DNA of 31,377 bases, from positions 1 to 31,377 of IMG/VR virus record IMGVR_UViG_3300005515_000632; one strand, given 5' to 3'. A model generated the notes under the pieces. It did no database searches and was not told where the DNA came from. It saw only the letters and a list, made by a program, of their open reading frames with translations. The translations under genes and the position numbers were made by a program. Shown in pieces: positions 6,756 to 14,067 of this stretch (positions are counted from its first letter, which is position 1; every line of letters starts with the position of its first letter). The stretch comes from a virus.

Positions 6756-7385
6756 GTGGGTATCGTGGCGATCATCAACGCGTATGCGCTGCAGCAGCGG
6801 CTTGGCGTGGTCCAGGACGGCAAGATCGGCCGCGGGACGCTGGGCGCGCTGTTCGCGCGCGCGGGCGCAGTGCCCGCCGTCGCGGCCGAGCTGGGGCTCG
6901 CGGCCAATGTCCATTTCCGCACCTATGGCATTCTCGACGATCCGCTGCGGCTCGCGCACTTCATGGCGCAGTGCGCGCATGAGAGCGGCGGCTTTCGCTA
7001 CAATCGCGAGGTCTGGGGGCCGACGCCTGCTCAGCTGAAATATGAAGGCCGCGCGGATCTGGGGAACGACCAGAAGGGCGACGGCTTCCGCTATCTTGGC
7101 CGTGGGCCCGGGCAGGTGACGGGACGCGACAATTATCGGTGCACCGGCCGTCAGCTCGGCATCGACCTCGAATCGCACCCGGAGTTGCTCGAGATCTGGT
7201 CGATCGGCCTGCTCGCCTTCTGCGCATCGTGGGACGCCAAGCGCCTCAACGTCGAGGCCGACGACGACAATCTGCTGCGCGTCTCGAATGGCGTGAATCG
7301 GGGGGACACCGGATCGGAGCGGCTCCCCAATGGCTGGGATGACCGGCAAGCTCGCTACGCGGTGATGCGGCGGCTGATCCTGTGA
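6756..7385 (+). CDS. GH19 chitinase-like endolysin
   Basis: The product (209 residues from GTG 6756, or 206 from GTG 6765, whose GGGG at 6753-6756 is better spaced) degrades cell-wall peptidoglycan for lysis. Residues 10-37 (ALQQRLGVVQDGKIGRGTLG) look like a short peptidoglycan-binding motif. The glycoside hydrolase 19 core shows AQCAHESGGF with the likely catalytic E76, then KYEGRADLGN with the second acid E97, and FRYLGRGPGQVTGRDNY. The last motif differs slightly from the usual GRGLIQLTGR. No signal peptide is seen, so release probably depends on the holin encoded next. The stop overlaps the downstream GTG. Confidence 0.9.
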   Translation: MGIVAIINAYALQQRLGVVQDGKIGRGTLGALFARAGAVPAVAAELGLAANVHFRTYGILDDPLRLAHFMAQCAHESGGFRYNREVWGPTPAQLKYEGRADLGNDQKGDGFRYLGRGPGQVTGRDNYRCTGRQLGIDLESHPELLEIWSIGLLAFCASWDAKRLNVEADDDNLLRVSNGVNRGDTGSERLPNGWDDRQARYAVMRRLIL

Positions 7386-7687
7386 CCTTGTGGGATTTCC
7401 TCCATCGCCTCGGGCCCGGCTGGCCGAGCGCCCGCGGCTGGTATGCGCTGGCGCTGTGCGGCCAGACGTGCGGCATCCTCGTGATGCTCGCCCTGTTCCC
7501 GACGCTCAGCAAGGACGAGTTCTTCAAGTCGCTCGCCACGGCGATCGTCGTCACCGGCTGGGTCGGCTTCGCCGTTGCCGGCCGCGACAACCGGCTCGAT
7601 CGCGAACAGGTCGGCCAGGCCCAGCAGCTCGCAGCCGATGCGCTCCGGCGCGTCCCCACCACCGACGAAAGGGCATCCGTCCGATGA
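7382..7687 (+). CDS. Putative holin (two membrane segments)
   Basis: The 101-residue product starts at GTG 7382, overlapping the endolysin stop as GTGA. It has two hydrophobic segments, about residues 20-40 (WYALALCGQTCGILVMLALF) and 51-67 (LATAIVVTGWVGFAVAG), separated by a short charged turn (SKDEFF), and a charged C-terminal tail. Size, topology and position directly after an endolysin fit a class II-type holin that opens the inner membrane. Sequence families of holins are too diverse to name this one. An antiholin or another lysis membrane protein remains possible. Confidence 0.65.
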   Translation: MTLWDFLHRLGPGWPSARGWYALALCGQTCGILVMLALFPTLSKDEFFKSLATAIVVTGWVGFAVAGRDNRLDREQVGQAQQLAADALRRVPTTDERASVR

Positions 7688-8001
7688 AGCTCAGGATATT
7701 GCTGGCGTGTGCCGCCAGCCTCGCGCTCGCCGCCTGCGCCCGTCCGGCGCCGCCCGCAAGTGCACCCGTGGCCGGCGGGCTGACGATCGAGAAGGTCGAG
7801 GCCGACTATCAGGACGCAAAGGCGTTCGCCGCATTGCTGTTCCCGTATCTCCCGGCTCAGCGCATCGCGCAGATCGCCGAGCTCGAGCGGAAGATCGAGG
7901 CCGCGATCGCCGTCGCGAAAGCCGCGCGGACGCTTGCGGAGCAGCTCCGCGCGCTGGCGGACGCTCATGCCGCGACGGCCGAGCTGGGTTCGGGCGAATG
8001 A
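7684..8001 (+). CDS. Lipoprotein, possible outer-membrane spanin subunit
   Basis: The start at ATG 7684 (ATGA overlap) gives a 105-residue protein with a clear lipoprotein signal: MKLRILLACAASLALAAC, lipobox LAAC with the modified Cys at 18. Ala follows at position +2, so sorting to the outer membrane is expected. A Pro-rich linker (ARPAPPASAPVAGG) resembles Rz1-type spanins, and the remainder is helical with a coiled-coil pattern (RIAQIAELERKIEAAIAVAK). In a lysis cluster this suggests an o-spanin or u-spanin-like role in disrupting the outer membrane. No homologous family was recognised, and the length exceeds a typical Rz1. Confidence 0.65.
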   Translation: MKLRILLACAASLALAACARPAPPASAPVAGGLTIEKVEADYQDAKAFAALLFPYLPAQRIAQIAELERKIEAAIAVAKAARTLAEQLRALADAHAATAELGSGE

Positions 8002-8204
8002 GGCGGCTGTTCTCAGGCATCTCGTTCGCTCCGTTCATGCTGGCGACTGCGGCCGCGGCGCTGGCCATGCCATCGCACGAGCTGCTGCCCGCCGATCGGC
8101 CGACCCGCTATCGCAGCCGTCGCTCGCAAACGAAGCCCCGGCGCCGGCCGAACCGGCTGCATATTTCGCGGCGCGTCCGTCGCCGGAACCGGAGGGCAGC
8201 ATGA
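7998..8204 (+). CDS. Small basic protein with N-terminal signal-like segment
   Basis: The 68-residue frame starts at ATG 7998 in an ATGA overlap and ends at 8204 in another ATGA overlap. Residues 1-23 (MRRLFSGISFAPFMLATAAA) look like a signal peptide with a possible cleavage after ALA. The rest is extremely Arg-rich (RRRPNRLHISRRVRRRNRRA). Coupling at both ends supports translation, but the same DNA is also open in the frame of the next gene, where it reads as a Pro/Ala-rich sequence, so the coding frame is not certain. A lysis accessory protein is possible. No family is recognised. Confidence 0.45.
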   Translation: MRRLFSGISFAPFMLATAAAALAMPSHELLPADRPTRYRSRRSQTKPRRRPNRLHISRRVRRRNRRAA

Positions 8205-8437
8205 TCGTGCTGTGGGAGTTGGTCCGCGCGATCGTGCTCGCGCTCGCGATGGTCTGGTCCGTCGTATCGCTGATCATCCTCGCGATGCGCCCGTGGCGGC
8301 ATTTCGATCGTGACGATCGCTGGCTCGCCTGGGCGCTGATCTTCGGATGGCCCTGCATCTTCGGTGCGATGGCGATCGAGCTGGCGCTCGAATGGCGCCT
8401 CGATCGACGGGACGCGCGAGGCGGCCGTGTTCGATAG
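8201..8437 (+). CDS. Small two-span membrane protein
   Basis: From ATG 8201 the frame encodes 78 residues with two hydrophobic segments: about 10-29 (AIVLALAMVWSVVSLIILAM) and 42-64 (WLAWALIFGWPCIFGAMAIE and on). They are separated by a charged loop (RPWRHFDRDDR), and an Arg-rich tail follows. This is another holin- or antiholin-like topology in the lysis neighbourhood. The ATG overlaps the previous stop. The gene overlaps the GTG start of the TraR-like gene by 11 bases. No specific family is recognised. Confidence 0.6.
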   Translation: MIVLWELVRAIVLALAMVWSVVSLIILAMRPWRHFDRDDRWLAWALIFGWPCIFGAMAIELALEWRLDRRDARGGRVR

Positions 8438-8642
8438 CGAGCGTGCCCTCGAAACGTCCACGGCGCTTGCCGAGCAGCTGAACGAGGCGGCGATCGCGCG
8501 CATTCGCGCCGGCCTGGAAGGCGACGGCGCCGAGGACTGTGTCGAGTGCGGCGGGCCGATCGGCGAGGAGCGCCGCGCTGCGCTCCCGTCCGCAATCCGG
8601 TGTGTGGGCTGTCAGGCCCGTGTTGAGCGTAGGGGGAAATGA
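8427..8642 (+). CDS. DksA/TraR-family zinc-finger protein
   Basis: The 71-residue product is a short member of the DksA/TraR family, small proteins that enter the RNA polymerase secondary channel and alter promoter use. It shows an N-terminal helix (ALAEQLNEAAIARIRAGLEG) and the C4 zinc finger C38-VE-C41-GGPI, then RRAALPSAIR and C59-VG-C62-QARVERR. GTG 8427 gives the expected TraR length and puts the helix at the start. A start further upstream would add a non-family segment. Such genes are common next to lysis genes in Mu-like phages. The acidic tip residues typical of TraR are partly present (D in ALEGDGAED), but activity cannot be judged. Confidence 0.85.
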   Translation: MFDSERALETSTALAEQLNEAAIARIRAGLEGDGAEDCVECGGPIGEERRAALPSAIRCVGCQARVERRGK

Positions 8643-8935
8643 TGGGGACCGCGACATGGATGATGGCGCTCAGCGCGATCTCGCTGCTGCTGAGCATCGC
8701 GAACACGCTGTGGGTCTGGCTTAGCCGAGGTGCAATCCGGGCTGCGGATCACGAGCGCCGGATCCAGGCGATCGAGGGCGAGCTCAAGCACCTGCCCAGC
8801 AAGGAGGACGTCGCAGCGCTCGAGCTGCAGCTGAGCACGATGCACGGCCAGCTCAACTCGGCTGAACGGGAGCTCGCGAGCGTGGCGCGCACCGCGCGCA
8901 GGATCGAGGACCATCTCTTGGGAATGAAGGCATGA
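8642..8935 (+). CDS. Mu gp25-like protein (DUF2730)
   Basis: A 97-residue protein with one N-terminal membrane segment (ALSAISLLLSIANTLWVWLS) followed by a long coiled coil (HERRIQAIEGELKHLPSKED, then ALELQLSTMHGQLNSAEREL). This is the build of the DUF2730 family found just upstream of the terminase genes in Mu-like phages. ATG 8642 is preferred over ATG 8639 because AGGGGG at 8631-8636 is then properly spaced. Either start overlaps the previous stop. It is probably an inner-membrane anchored protein with a periplasmic or cytoplasmic coiled coil. Its function is unknown in Mu as well. Confidence 0.8.
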   Translation: MGTATWMMALSAISLLLSIANTLWVWLSRGAIRAADHERRIQAIEGELKHLPSKEDVAALELQLSTMHGQLNSAERELASVARTARRIEDHLLGMKA

Positions 8936-9231
8936 CCAGTTTCGCTGACGTAATCGCGCACGATGCCCGGCTCTGCATCCTCAAGGAGCTGGCGCAGCAG
9001 ACCGGCGGCCGGCTCAACGAGTCGACGCTGCAGCGCGTGCTCGACGCTTTCGGCATCGCTCGAACGCGCGACTGGGTCCGCACCCAGCTTCGCGCCCTGG
9101 ACGATCTCGGCGCCGTCAACATCACCGAGATGGGAACCGTCATGATCGCCACCCTCACGAAGAGTGGCCGCGATCACGTCGAGCGTCGCGCGGTGATCGA
9201 GGGGATCTCGCGCCCCTCGGACGAGGACTGA
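8932..9231 (+). CDS. Mu gp26-like winged-helix protein
   Basis: The 99-residue product follows the gp26-like pattern: an N-terminal helix (FADVIAHDARLCILKELAQQ), LNESTLQRVLDAFGI, TRDWVRTQLRALDDLGAV, a beta hairpin (MGTVMIATLTKSG) and a C-terminal RP motif (GISRPSDED). This reads as a winged helix that may bind DNA or act in packaging. It sits between gp25- and gp27-like genes as in Mu and overlaps the preceding stop as ATGA. The biochemical role of gp26 is not established, but its conserved place points to DNA packaging. Confidence 0.8.
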   Translation: MTSFADVIAHDARLCILKELAQQTGGRLNESTLQRVLDAFGIARTRDWVRTQLRALDDLGAVNITEMGTVMIATLTKSGRDHVERRAVIEGISRPSDED

Positions 9232-9233
9232 TC

Positions 9234-9827
9234 GTGGTCGGCGGCGGCGCCGATCGGCGCGAGGGCCGCGGCCGGCTCTCCACCCTCGACATGCTGCCCG
9301 ATGCGGCCGAGCCGGACATCGTCTGGGCGCTCGAGCAGCTGCGCGAACGCAGCATGCCGCAGAATGCGATCCTCGACGAGTTCAACGCGCGGCTCGCCGA
9401 TCGCGGCATCGCCTCCGTCAGCAGATCGTCTTTCTCGCGCTGGTCGGTTCGCAAGGCGATCCAGTTCCGCCGCCTGGACGAGGTCCGCGCGATCACCAAT
9501 GATATCGTCAACAGCCTCGGCACCGGTGACGCGGACGACGTGACGATCGCCGTGGCCGAGATCCTCAAGGCCTCGATCTACGAGCGGGTTGAAGGCGGCG
9601 AGCTCAAGTCGAAAGAGATCCTCGAGCTCTCGCGCTCGTTGGGCTCGCTTGTCGCCGCCCAGAAGGGTTCGGCCGCGTATCGCCGCCAGCTCGAGGAGCG
9701 CGTCAACGCCCAGCTCGAGGCGGCGGCCGAGAAGGTCGGCGAGGCTGAGACCGCCATGCGCGAGGCCGGGCTCAGCGCCGCGTCGATCGCGCAGATCCGC
9801 AAGGACGTGCTGGGGCTGCGGAAATGA
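9234..9827 (+). CDS. Putative small terminase subunit (Mu gp27, DUF3486)
   Basis: The 197-residue product begins at GTG 9234, with GGACGAGGA upstream at 9219-9227. It has the DUF3486 features: GRGRLSTLDMLPDAAEPDIV near the N-terminus, a helix-turn-helix-like part (MPQNAILDEFNARLADRGIA), SRSSFSRWSVRK, and a long helical C-terminal half (RRQLEERVNAQLEAAAEKVG) fit for oligomerisation. In Mu-like phages this protein is taken to be the small terminase that recognises the packaging start at the left prophage end. The large subunit lies downstream but is separated from it here by two extra genes. Confidence 0.88.
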   Translation: MVGGGADRREGRGRLSTLDMLPDAAEPDIVWALEQLRERSMPQNAILDEFNARLADRGIASVSRSSFSRWSVRKAIQFRRLDEVRAITNDIVNSLGTGDADDVTIAVAEILKASIYERVEGGELKSKEILELSRSLGSLVAAQKGSAAYRRQLEERVNAQLEAAAEKVGEAETAMREAGLSAASIAQIRKDVLGLRK

Positions 9828-10348
9828 TCCGCGAGGCGATTCTCTCGACGTGTGGCCTCTACCGGCTCGAACTTCGCAGGATATGGAATTCCGGATTGCC
9901 GCTGCTCGTCGTCGTCATGCTCAATCCGAGCACCGCCGACGCCGAGAAGGACGATCCCACGCTCCTCGCGCTGATCCATTTCGCGACACTGTGGGGCTTT
10001 GGCGGCCTCCTGATCATCAATCTGCGTGCGTACCGGACGTCCAGACCGCGCGAGCTATTCGCGGCCCATGACGCCGGCGTGAACACGATCGGCGACGAGA
10101 ACCATCGCTATGTCGGCGCGGCGCTCGACTATGCGAAGGCTACCACCGGGCGCGTTCTCGTCGCGTGGGGCACGGGCGGCAGCGATCTTGGCCTGGATGC
10201 ACATGTCGCCTCCCGTTGTCGCGCGCGCGGGCTCGAGATGATCTCCCTTGGCCGGAACGCGGACACCTCGCCGAAGCATCCGATGGCGCGTGGAAGGCAT
10301 CGTGTTCCGCGTGACCAGCAACCCATTGTCTGGCGGGAGGCGGTATGA
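9824..10348 (+). CDS. DUF1643 protein, accessory insertion in the terminase region
   Basis: The 174-residue product has the DUF1643 hallmarks: MLNPSTADAEKDDPT (32-46), a hydrophobic strand pair with INLRAYRTSRPREL (65-78), and LVAWGTGG (about 112-119), with a His-Pro near the C-terminus. The biochemical role of DUF1643 is not known. The gene overlaps the gp27-like stop as ATGA and its own stop overlaps the next ATG, so it is neatly fitted into the operon. It is not part of the Mu packaging set and is best seen as a cargo gene. Codon use does not look different from the neighbours. Confidence 0.85.
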   Translation: MIREAILSTCGLYRLELRRIWNSGLPLLVVVMLNPSTADAEKDDPTLLALIHFATLWGFGGLLIINLRAYRTSRPRELFAAHDAGVNTIGDENHRYVGAALDYAKATTGRVLVAWGTGGSDLGLDAHVASRCRARGLEMISLGRNADTSPKHPMARGRHRVPRDQQPIVWREAV

Positions 10349-10524
10349 GCGAGCCCGAGGACATCGCGGGCCGGCGCGGCCATGTCGTGATTGATGAGTT
10401 CTTCACGGCCGCCGTGCCGGACCTCCAGCCCTACCAAGAGGAATGGCTCGAGGGTGAAGGCTATGCTCCGTTTGCGCGTCCCAGCGATCCGGCGCCGGAG
10501 ATCTGGGCGGAGTGGTTGACGTGA
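10345..10524 (+). CDS. Small, highly acidic protein
   Basis: A 59-residue frame starts at ATG 10345 with GGGAGG at 10335-10340 and overlaps the DUF1643 stop as ATGA. It ends in a GTGA overlap with the large terminase. I count 13 Asp/Glu against 3 Arg and no Lys, with many aromatics (FFTAAVPDLQPYQEEWLEGE). Such composition occurs in DNA-mimic proteins, including some phage anti-defence proteins, but also in unrelated acidic proteins. It is likely soluble with no signal peptide. The coding call rests on the strong ribosome site and on coupling at both ends. Confidence 0.65.
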   Translation: MSEPEDIAGRRGHVVIDEFFTAAVPDLQPYQEEWLEGEGYAPFARPSDPAPEIWAEWLT

Positions 10525-12323
10525 AGTCCAATCAGTCCCCCGCCGAACGCGACGCCTCCAACCTGATGCGCAAGGTACGGGCCGCGGTCCGCACCGGCGT
10601 GGCGGCCGCCGCGGTCGCAGCCGGCGTTGTCACTGGCCCGCCTGTGCTCGCCCGCGCGCCCGCCGAGCTGCCGGTCGAGTTGCCCCGCGGCGCAGAGATC
10701 CCGGCCGACCATGATCCGCTCGCCGACGGCATCCTGATGGATCACCAGAAGGAGTGGCTCGAGGACCAGTCGGCGCTCAAGCTGGGGGAAAAGGGCCGGC
10801 GCACCGGGATCACCTATGCCGAGGCGCTCGACGACACGCTGATCGCGGCGGCATCGCGCGAAGCCGGCGGCGACAACGTCTTTTATATCGGCGACACGAA
10901 GGACAAGGGCCGCGAGTTCATCGGCTATGTCGCCCACTTCGCCAAGGTGGTCGCGGGCCAGCTCGGGCAGATCGAAGAGTTCCTGTTCGAGGATCAGGTC
11001 GAGGACGGGACCGGCACCGTCACCTCACGCCAGATCTCGGCCTACCGCATTCGCTTTGCGTCCGGCTTCCGCGTCGAAGCGCTGTCCTCGCGACCCGAGA
11101 ATATCCGCGGTCTGCAGGGCGTCGTCGTCATCGACGAGGCGGCGTTCCACCAGAACGTCCGCGCCGTCCTCGACGCCGTCAACGCGCTGCTGATCTGGGG
11201 CGGCCGGATCCGCGTCATCTCGACGCACAACGGCAAGCTCAATCCGTTCAACGAGCTGATCAAGGAAGCGAAGGCGGGCAAGGTCCCGTTCTCGCTCCAC
11301 TTCATCCCGTTCCAGAAGGCCGTCGACAACGGGCTCTATCGCCGCGTGTGCCTGCTGCGCGGCATGGAATATTCGGCCGAGGCCGAACGGGAATGGGAAG
11401 CGAAGATCCGCGGCGCCTACGGGCTCCGCAAGGCGCAAATGGCGCAGGAGCTCGACGCGATCCCGGCCGATGCCGAGGGTGCCGCGCTTAGCCAGGTGGT
11501 GATCGAGTCGGTCACCAGCCCGGACGTGCCGGTGGTCCGCTGGACGCTGGGCAACGACTTCGCCGAGCTCACGCCGGAAGCGCGCAAGAAGATCACCGAC
11601 GCCTTCCTCGAGGAGAAGGTGCGGCGTGTCCTCGACGCGCTGGACAAGGATCGGCGGCACGATCTCGGCTGGGACTTCGCGCGATCGGGCGACGCCTCGG
11701 GGCCGGTGGTGACGGAGACCGGTCAGGATCTCGTGCGCCGGCAGAAGCTCGTGCTCGAGCTGCGCAACGTGCCCTTCGAGACGCAGCGCGAAGTCGCCTT
11801 CTTCATCATGGCCCGGCTGCCGCGGTTCGGGCACGGCGCGTTCGATGCGACCGGCAACGGCGCCTATCTGGCCGAGGTCTGCGCGATCGGCTACTCGACC
11901 GGTACGGGCTTCCGCCCCGGCTTCGGCGCGCGGATCAGCCAGGTGAAGCTTAGCCAGGAATGGTACCGGACGAACGCCGTCGCCTACGTCAACGCGTTTG
12001 GCGAGAAGACGATCGTCGTCGCGGCGGACGCCGACGTCGTGCTCGATCACCAGGCGCTGCAGTATGTCGGCGGCATCATCAAAGTGCCCGACGACTTCCG
12101 GTTCAAGGGCGGCGATGGCCTCGATCGACATGGCGACACGGCGATCGGCGGCATGCTCGCCTGGTACGCGTCTCGGCAGAACGCGGTGGCCTATGGCTAT
12201 GAGGGCGTCCAGCGCGGCCGCCAGGAGCCCAATTTTGACGATCCCGACGATGACGAGGATCTGGGCGTCAACGGCAACTGGTGGCGATCGCCGCGGGGCG
12301 CTGGCTTCCGGGGCGGGCTGTGA
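10521..12323 (+). CDS. Large terminase subunit (Mu gp28-like)
   Basis: The 600-residue product is the packaging motor and head-filling nuclease. GTG 10521 is preferred (GGAG at 10509-10512, overlap with the previous stop). GTG 10512 would add three residues. The ATPase part shows a deviant Walker A-like stretch (LGEKGRRTGITYAE, about 88-101) and Walker B VVVIDEAAF with D205/E206, followed by ISTHNGK. The RNase H-like nuclease part shows LGWDFARSGDAS (D385), GAFDATGNG (D442) and DRHGDTAIGG (D539) as probable metal ligands. Residues about 20-45 are unusually Ala/Val-rich and look almost like a membrane segment. The Asp-rich tail (DDPDDDED) precedes the C-terminus. Confidence 0.92.
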   Translation: MKSNQSPAERDASNLMRKVRAAVRTGVAAAAVAAGVVTGPPVLARAPAELPVELPRGAEIPADHDPLADGILMDHQKEWLEDQSALKLGEKGRRTGITYAEALDDTLIAAASREAGGDNVFYIGDTKDKGREFIGYVAHFAKVVAGQLGQIEEFLFEDQVEDGTGTVTSRQISAYRIRFASGFRVEALSSRPENIRGLQGVVVIDEAAFHQNVRAVLDAVNALLIWGGRIRVISTHNGKLNPFNELIKEAKAGKVPFSLHFIPFQKAVDNGLYRRVCLLRGMEYSAEAEREWEAKIRGAYGLRKAQMAQELDAIPADAEGAALSQVVIESVTSPDVPVVRWTLGNDFAELTPEARKKITDAFLEEKVRRVLDALDKDRRHDLGWDFARSGDASGPVVTETGQDLVRRQKLVLELRNVPFETQREVAFFIMARLPRFGHGAFDATGNGAYLAEVCAIGYSTGTGFRPGFGARISQVKLSQEWYRTNAVAYVNAFGEKTIVVAADADVVLDHQALQYVGGIIKVPDDFRFKGGDGLDRHGDTAIGGMLAWYASRQNAVAYGYEGVQRGRQEPNFDDPDDDEDLGVNGNWWRSPRGAGFRGGL

Positions 12324-12481
12324 TGATCGGGGCCGCAAATCGAACCCCCCGAAATTTGGCCGCAGGAGGCCCTGCAGGCGCTTCGGGTACCTCCGGTGCC
12401 CGATCGGGGGGCACTTGCCCTCTTAGTGGCCTTTTAGCCCTTTTAATCGTGGATCTGGATCGAAGGACGGCGCTGCCATGA
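12323..12481 (+). CDS. Doubtful 52-residue frame between terminase and portal
   Basis: An open frame from ATG 12323 (TGATG overlap with the terminase stop) to 12481 (ATGA overlap with the portal start) fills the whole gap. The overlap at both ends is what a real coupled gene would show. Against it, the codons are rich in A/T at third position (GCA, CGA, AAT, CTT, TTA), quite unlike every neighbour, and the product (NRTPRNLAAGGPAGASGTSG, then a short hydrophobic run) has no recognisable family. The DNA also forms hairpins. It may be a leader that keeps ribosomes moving into the portal gene rather than a useful protein. Confidence 0.3.
   Translation: MIGAANRTPRNLAAGGPAGASGTSGARSGGTCPLSGLLALLIVDLDRRTALP
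12362..12414. promoter_or_regulatory. Pair of inverted repeats upstream of the portal gene
   Basis: GCAGG (12362-12366) pairs with CCTGC (12371-12375). Further on, GTGCCC (12396-12401) pairs with GGGCAC (12409-12414), overlapping a perfect palindrome CCCGATCGGG at 12399-12408. A T-rich, lower-GC stretch (CTTTTAGCCCTTTTAAT) follows at about 12431-12447. The layout could be a weak terminator, an attenuator or a late promoter region between the packaging and head genes. No promoter boxes were convincing. Confidence 0.35.
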
Positions 12482-14067
12482 CGGGCCTGGTTGATCAGTA
12501 CGGCAAACCGTTGCGCAAAGAGGTCCTCAGGCAGGACCTGGCGGGCCCGACGCTCGCCGGCGTTCGCTCGCCGATCGGCGGCTATCCCGCGGACGGCCTC
12601 AATCCCGTGCGGCTCGCCAATCTGCTCCGCGAGGCGGACCAGGGCAACGCCCAGCGCTATTTCGAGCTCGCCGAGCTGATCGAGGAGCGCGACCTCCACT
12701 ATGTGGGGGTGCTCGGCACCCGCAAGCGGGCGGTCGCGCAGCTCGACATCACCGTCGAGGCGGCGAGCGATAGCGCGCTGGACGTGCGCATCGCCGACAT
12801 GGTTCGCGACTGGCTCACCCGCGACGAGCTCGCCGAGGAGATGTTCGATATCCTCGACGCGATCGGCAAGGGCGACTCCTTCACCGAGATCATGTGGGAC
12901 ACCAGCGAGGGCCAGTGGATGCCCGCGCGCCTCGAATGGCGGGACCCGCGCTGGTTCACCTATGATCGGCGTGACGGCCGCACGCCGCTGCTGCGCGGCG
13001 GCGAGGATGGGAACAGCACCGATTGCCCGCTCCCCGCCTTCAAGTTCATCCGCCTGACGATCAAGGCCAAGTCGGGCCTGCCCGTGCGATCGGGCCTCGC
13101 GCGGATCGCCGCCTGGGCGTGGATGTTCAAGGCCTTCACGCTGCGCGACTGGGCGATCTTTGCGCAGACGTTCGGCCAGCCGGTCCGCGTGGGCAAGTTC
13201 CACACTGGCGCCACGAAGGAAGATCGCGCGACCCTGTTCCGGGCCGTGGCGAATATCGCGGGCGACTGCGCCGCGATCATTCCCGAGGGCATGAACATCG
13301 AGTTCATCGAATCGGGGAATGTCGGCCAGGGCGCGGATCTCTACGAGAAGCGCGCCGACTGGTTCGACCGGCAGCTCTCCAAGGCTGTGCTGGGACAGAC
13401 CAACACGACCGATGCCATGGCTGGCGGGCTCGGCTCCGGCCAGGCGCAGGTCCACAAGTCGGTGGCGGACGATATCGAGGCCGCCGACGCGAAGGCCGTG
13501 GCCGCCGCGCTCAATCGCGACCTGGTCCGCCCGTGGGTCGATCTCGAGCACGGGCCGCAGAAGCGCTATCCGAAGATCAAGATCGCGCGGGCCGAGCCCG
13601 AGGATCTGCAGCGGCTCGCGACGGTGCTCAGGGATATCGTGCCGCTCGGCGTGCAGATCGAGGAAAGCCAGGTGCGCGACAAGCTTGGCTTCTCCGAGCC
13701 CGCGGCCGGCGCGCGCATCCTCACATCGCCCTCGACCGCCGCCGCGCCGCTGGCACCGCCGGCCGCAACCTTGGCAACTGCGCCGCAACCGTCGCTCCAC
13801 GGGCAGCAGGGAGCTACGGACGCTGGCGCTTTCCCCGGCGACGCGGTCGGCGATCGCCTGACGGACGAGGCGGGTCCGGATCTCGCCGAGATGGTCGGGC
13901 AGATCGAGGGCATGCTCGCCCAGGCTACCGACATGGATGAGCTCAAGGCCATGCTGCTCGCCGCCTACCCCCGCCTCGATATCGCCCGCCTCGGCGCGAA
14001 GATCGCGCTCGGCCTTTCAGCCGCCGCATTCGCCGGCGTCGCGGACGTGGAGGCGGAGAGTGCCTGA
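12478..14067 (+). CDS. Portal protein (DUF935, Mu gp29-like)
   Basis: The 529-residue product forms the dodecameric ring through which DNA enters and leaves the head. DUF935 features run through residues 1-450: LVDQYGKPL at the start, RYFELAELIEERDLHYVGVL, TRKRAVAQLDITVEAAS, a central MWDTSEGQWMPARLEWRDPR, FAQTFGQPVRVGKFHTGATK, and LSKAVLGQTNTTDAMAGGLG. The C-terminal 100 residues are Ala/Pro-rich and then helical (EMVGQIEGMLAQATDMDELK), a linker toward the F protein. The start overlaps the upstream frame and the end overlaps the GTG of F. Confidence 0.93.
   Translation: MTGLVDQYGKPLRKEVLRQDLAGPTLAGVRSPIGGYPADGLNPVRLANLLREADQGNAQRYFELAELIEERDLHYVGVLGTRKRAVAQLDITVEAASDSALDVRIADMVRDWLTRDELAEEMFDILDAIGKGDSFTEIMWDTSEGQWMPARLEWRDPRWFTYDRRDGRTPLLRGGEDGNSTDCPLPAFKFIRLTIKAKSGLPVRSGLARIAAWAWMFKAFTLRDWAIFAQTFGQPVRVGKFHTGATKEDRATLFRAVANIAGDCAAIIPEGMNIEFIESGNVGQGADLYEKRADWFDRQLSKAVLGQTNTTDAMAGGLGSGQAQVHKSVADDIEAADAKAVAAALNRDLVRPWVDLEHGPQKRYPKIKIARAEPEDLQRLATVLRDIVPLGVQIEESQVRDKLGFSEPAAGARILTSPSTAAAPLAPPAATLATAPQPSLHGQQGATDAGAFPGDAVGDRLTDEAGPDLAEMVGQIEGMLAQATDMDELKAMLLAAYPRLDIARLGAKIALGLSAAAFAGVADVEAESA

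Noticed and set aside
7390-7683. N-terminal extension of the lipoprotein gene into the holin-like gene
   Set aside because: It would bury the clear lipoprotein signal starting at ATG 7684 in the middle of a protein.
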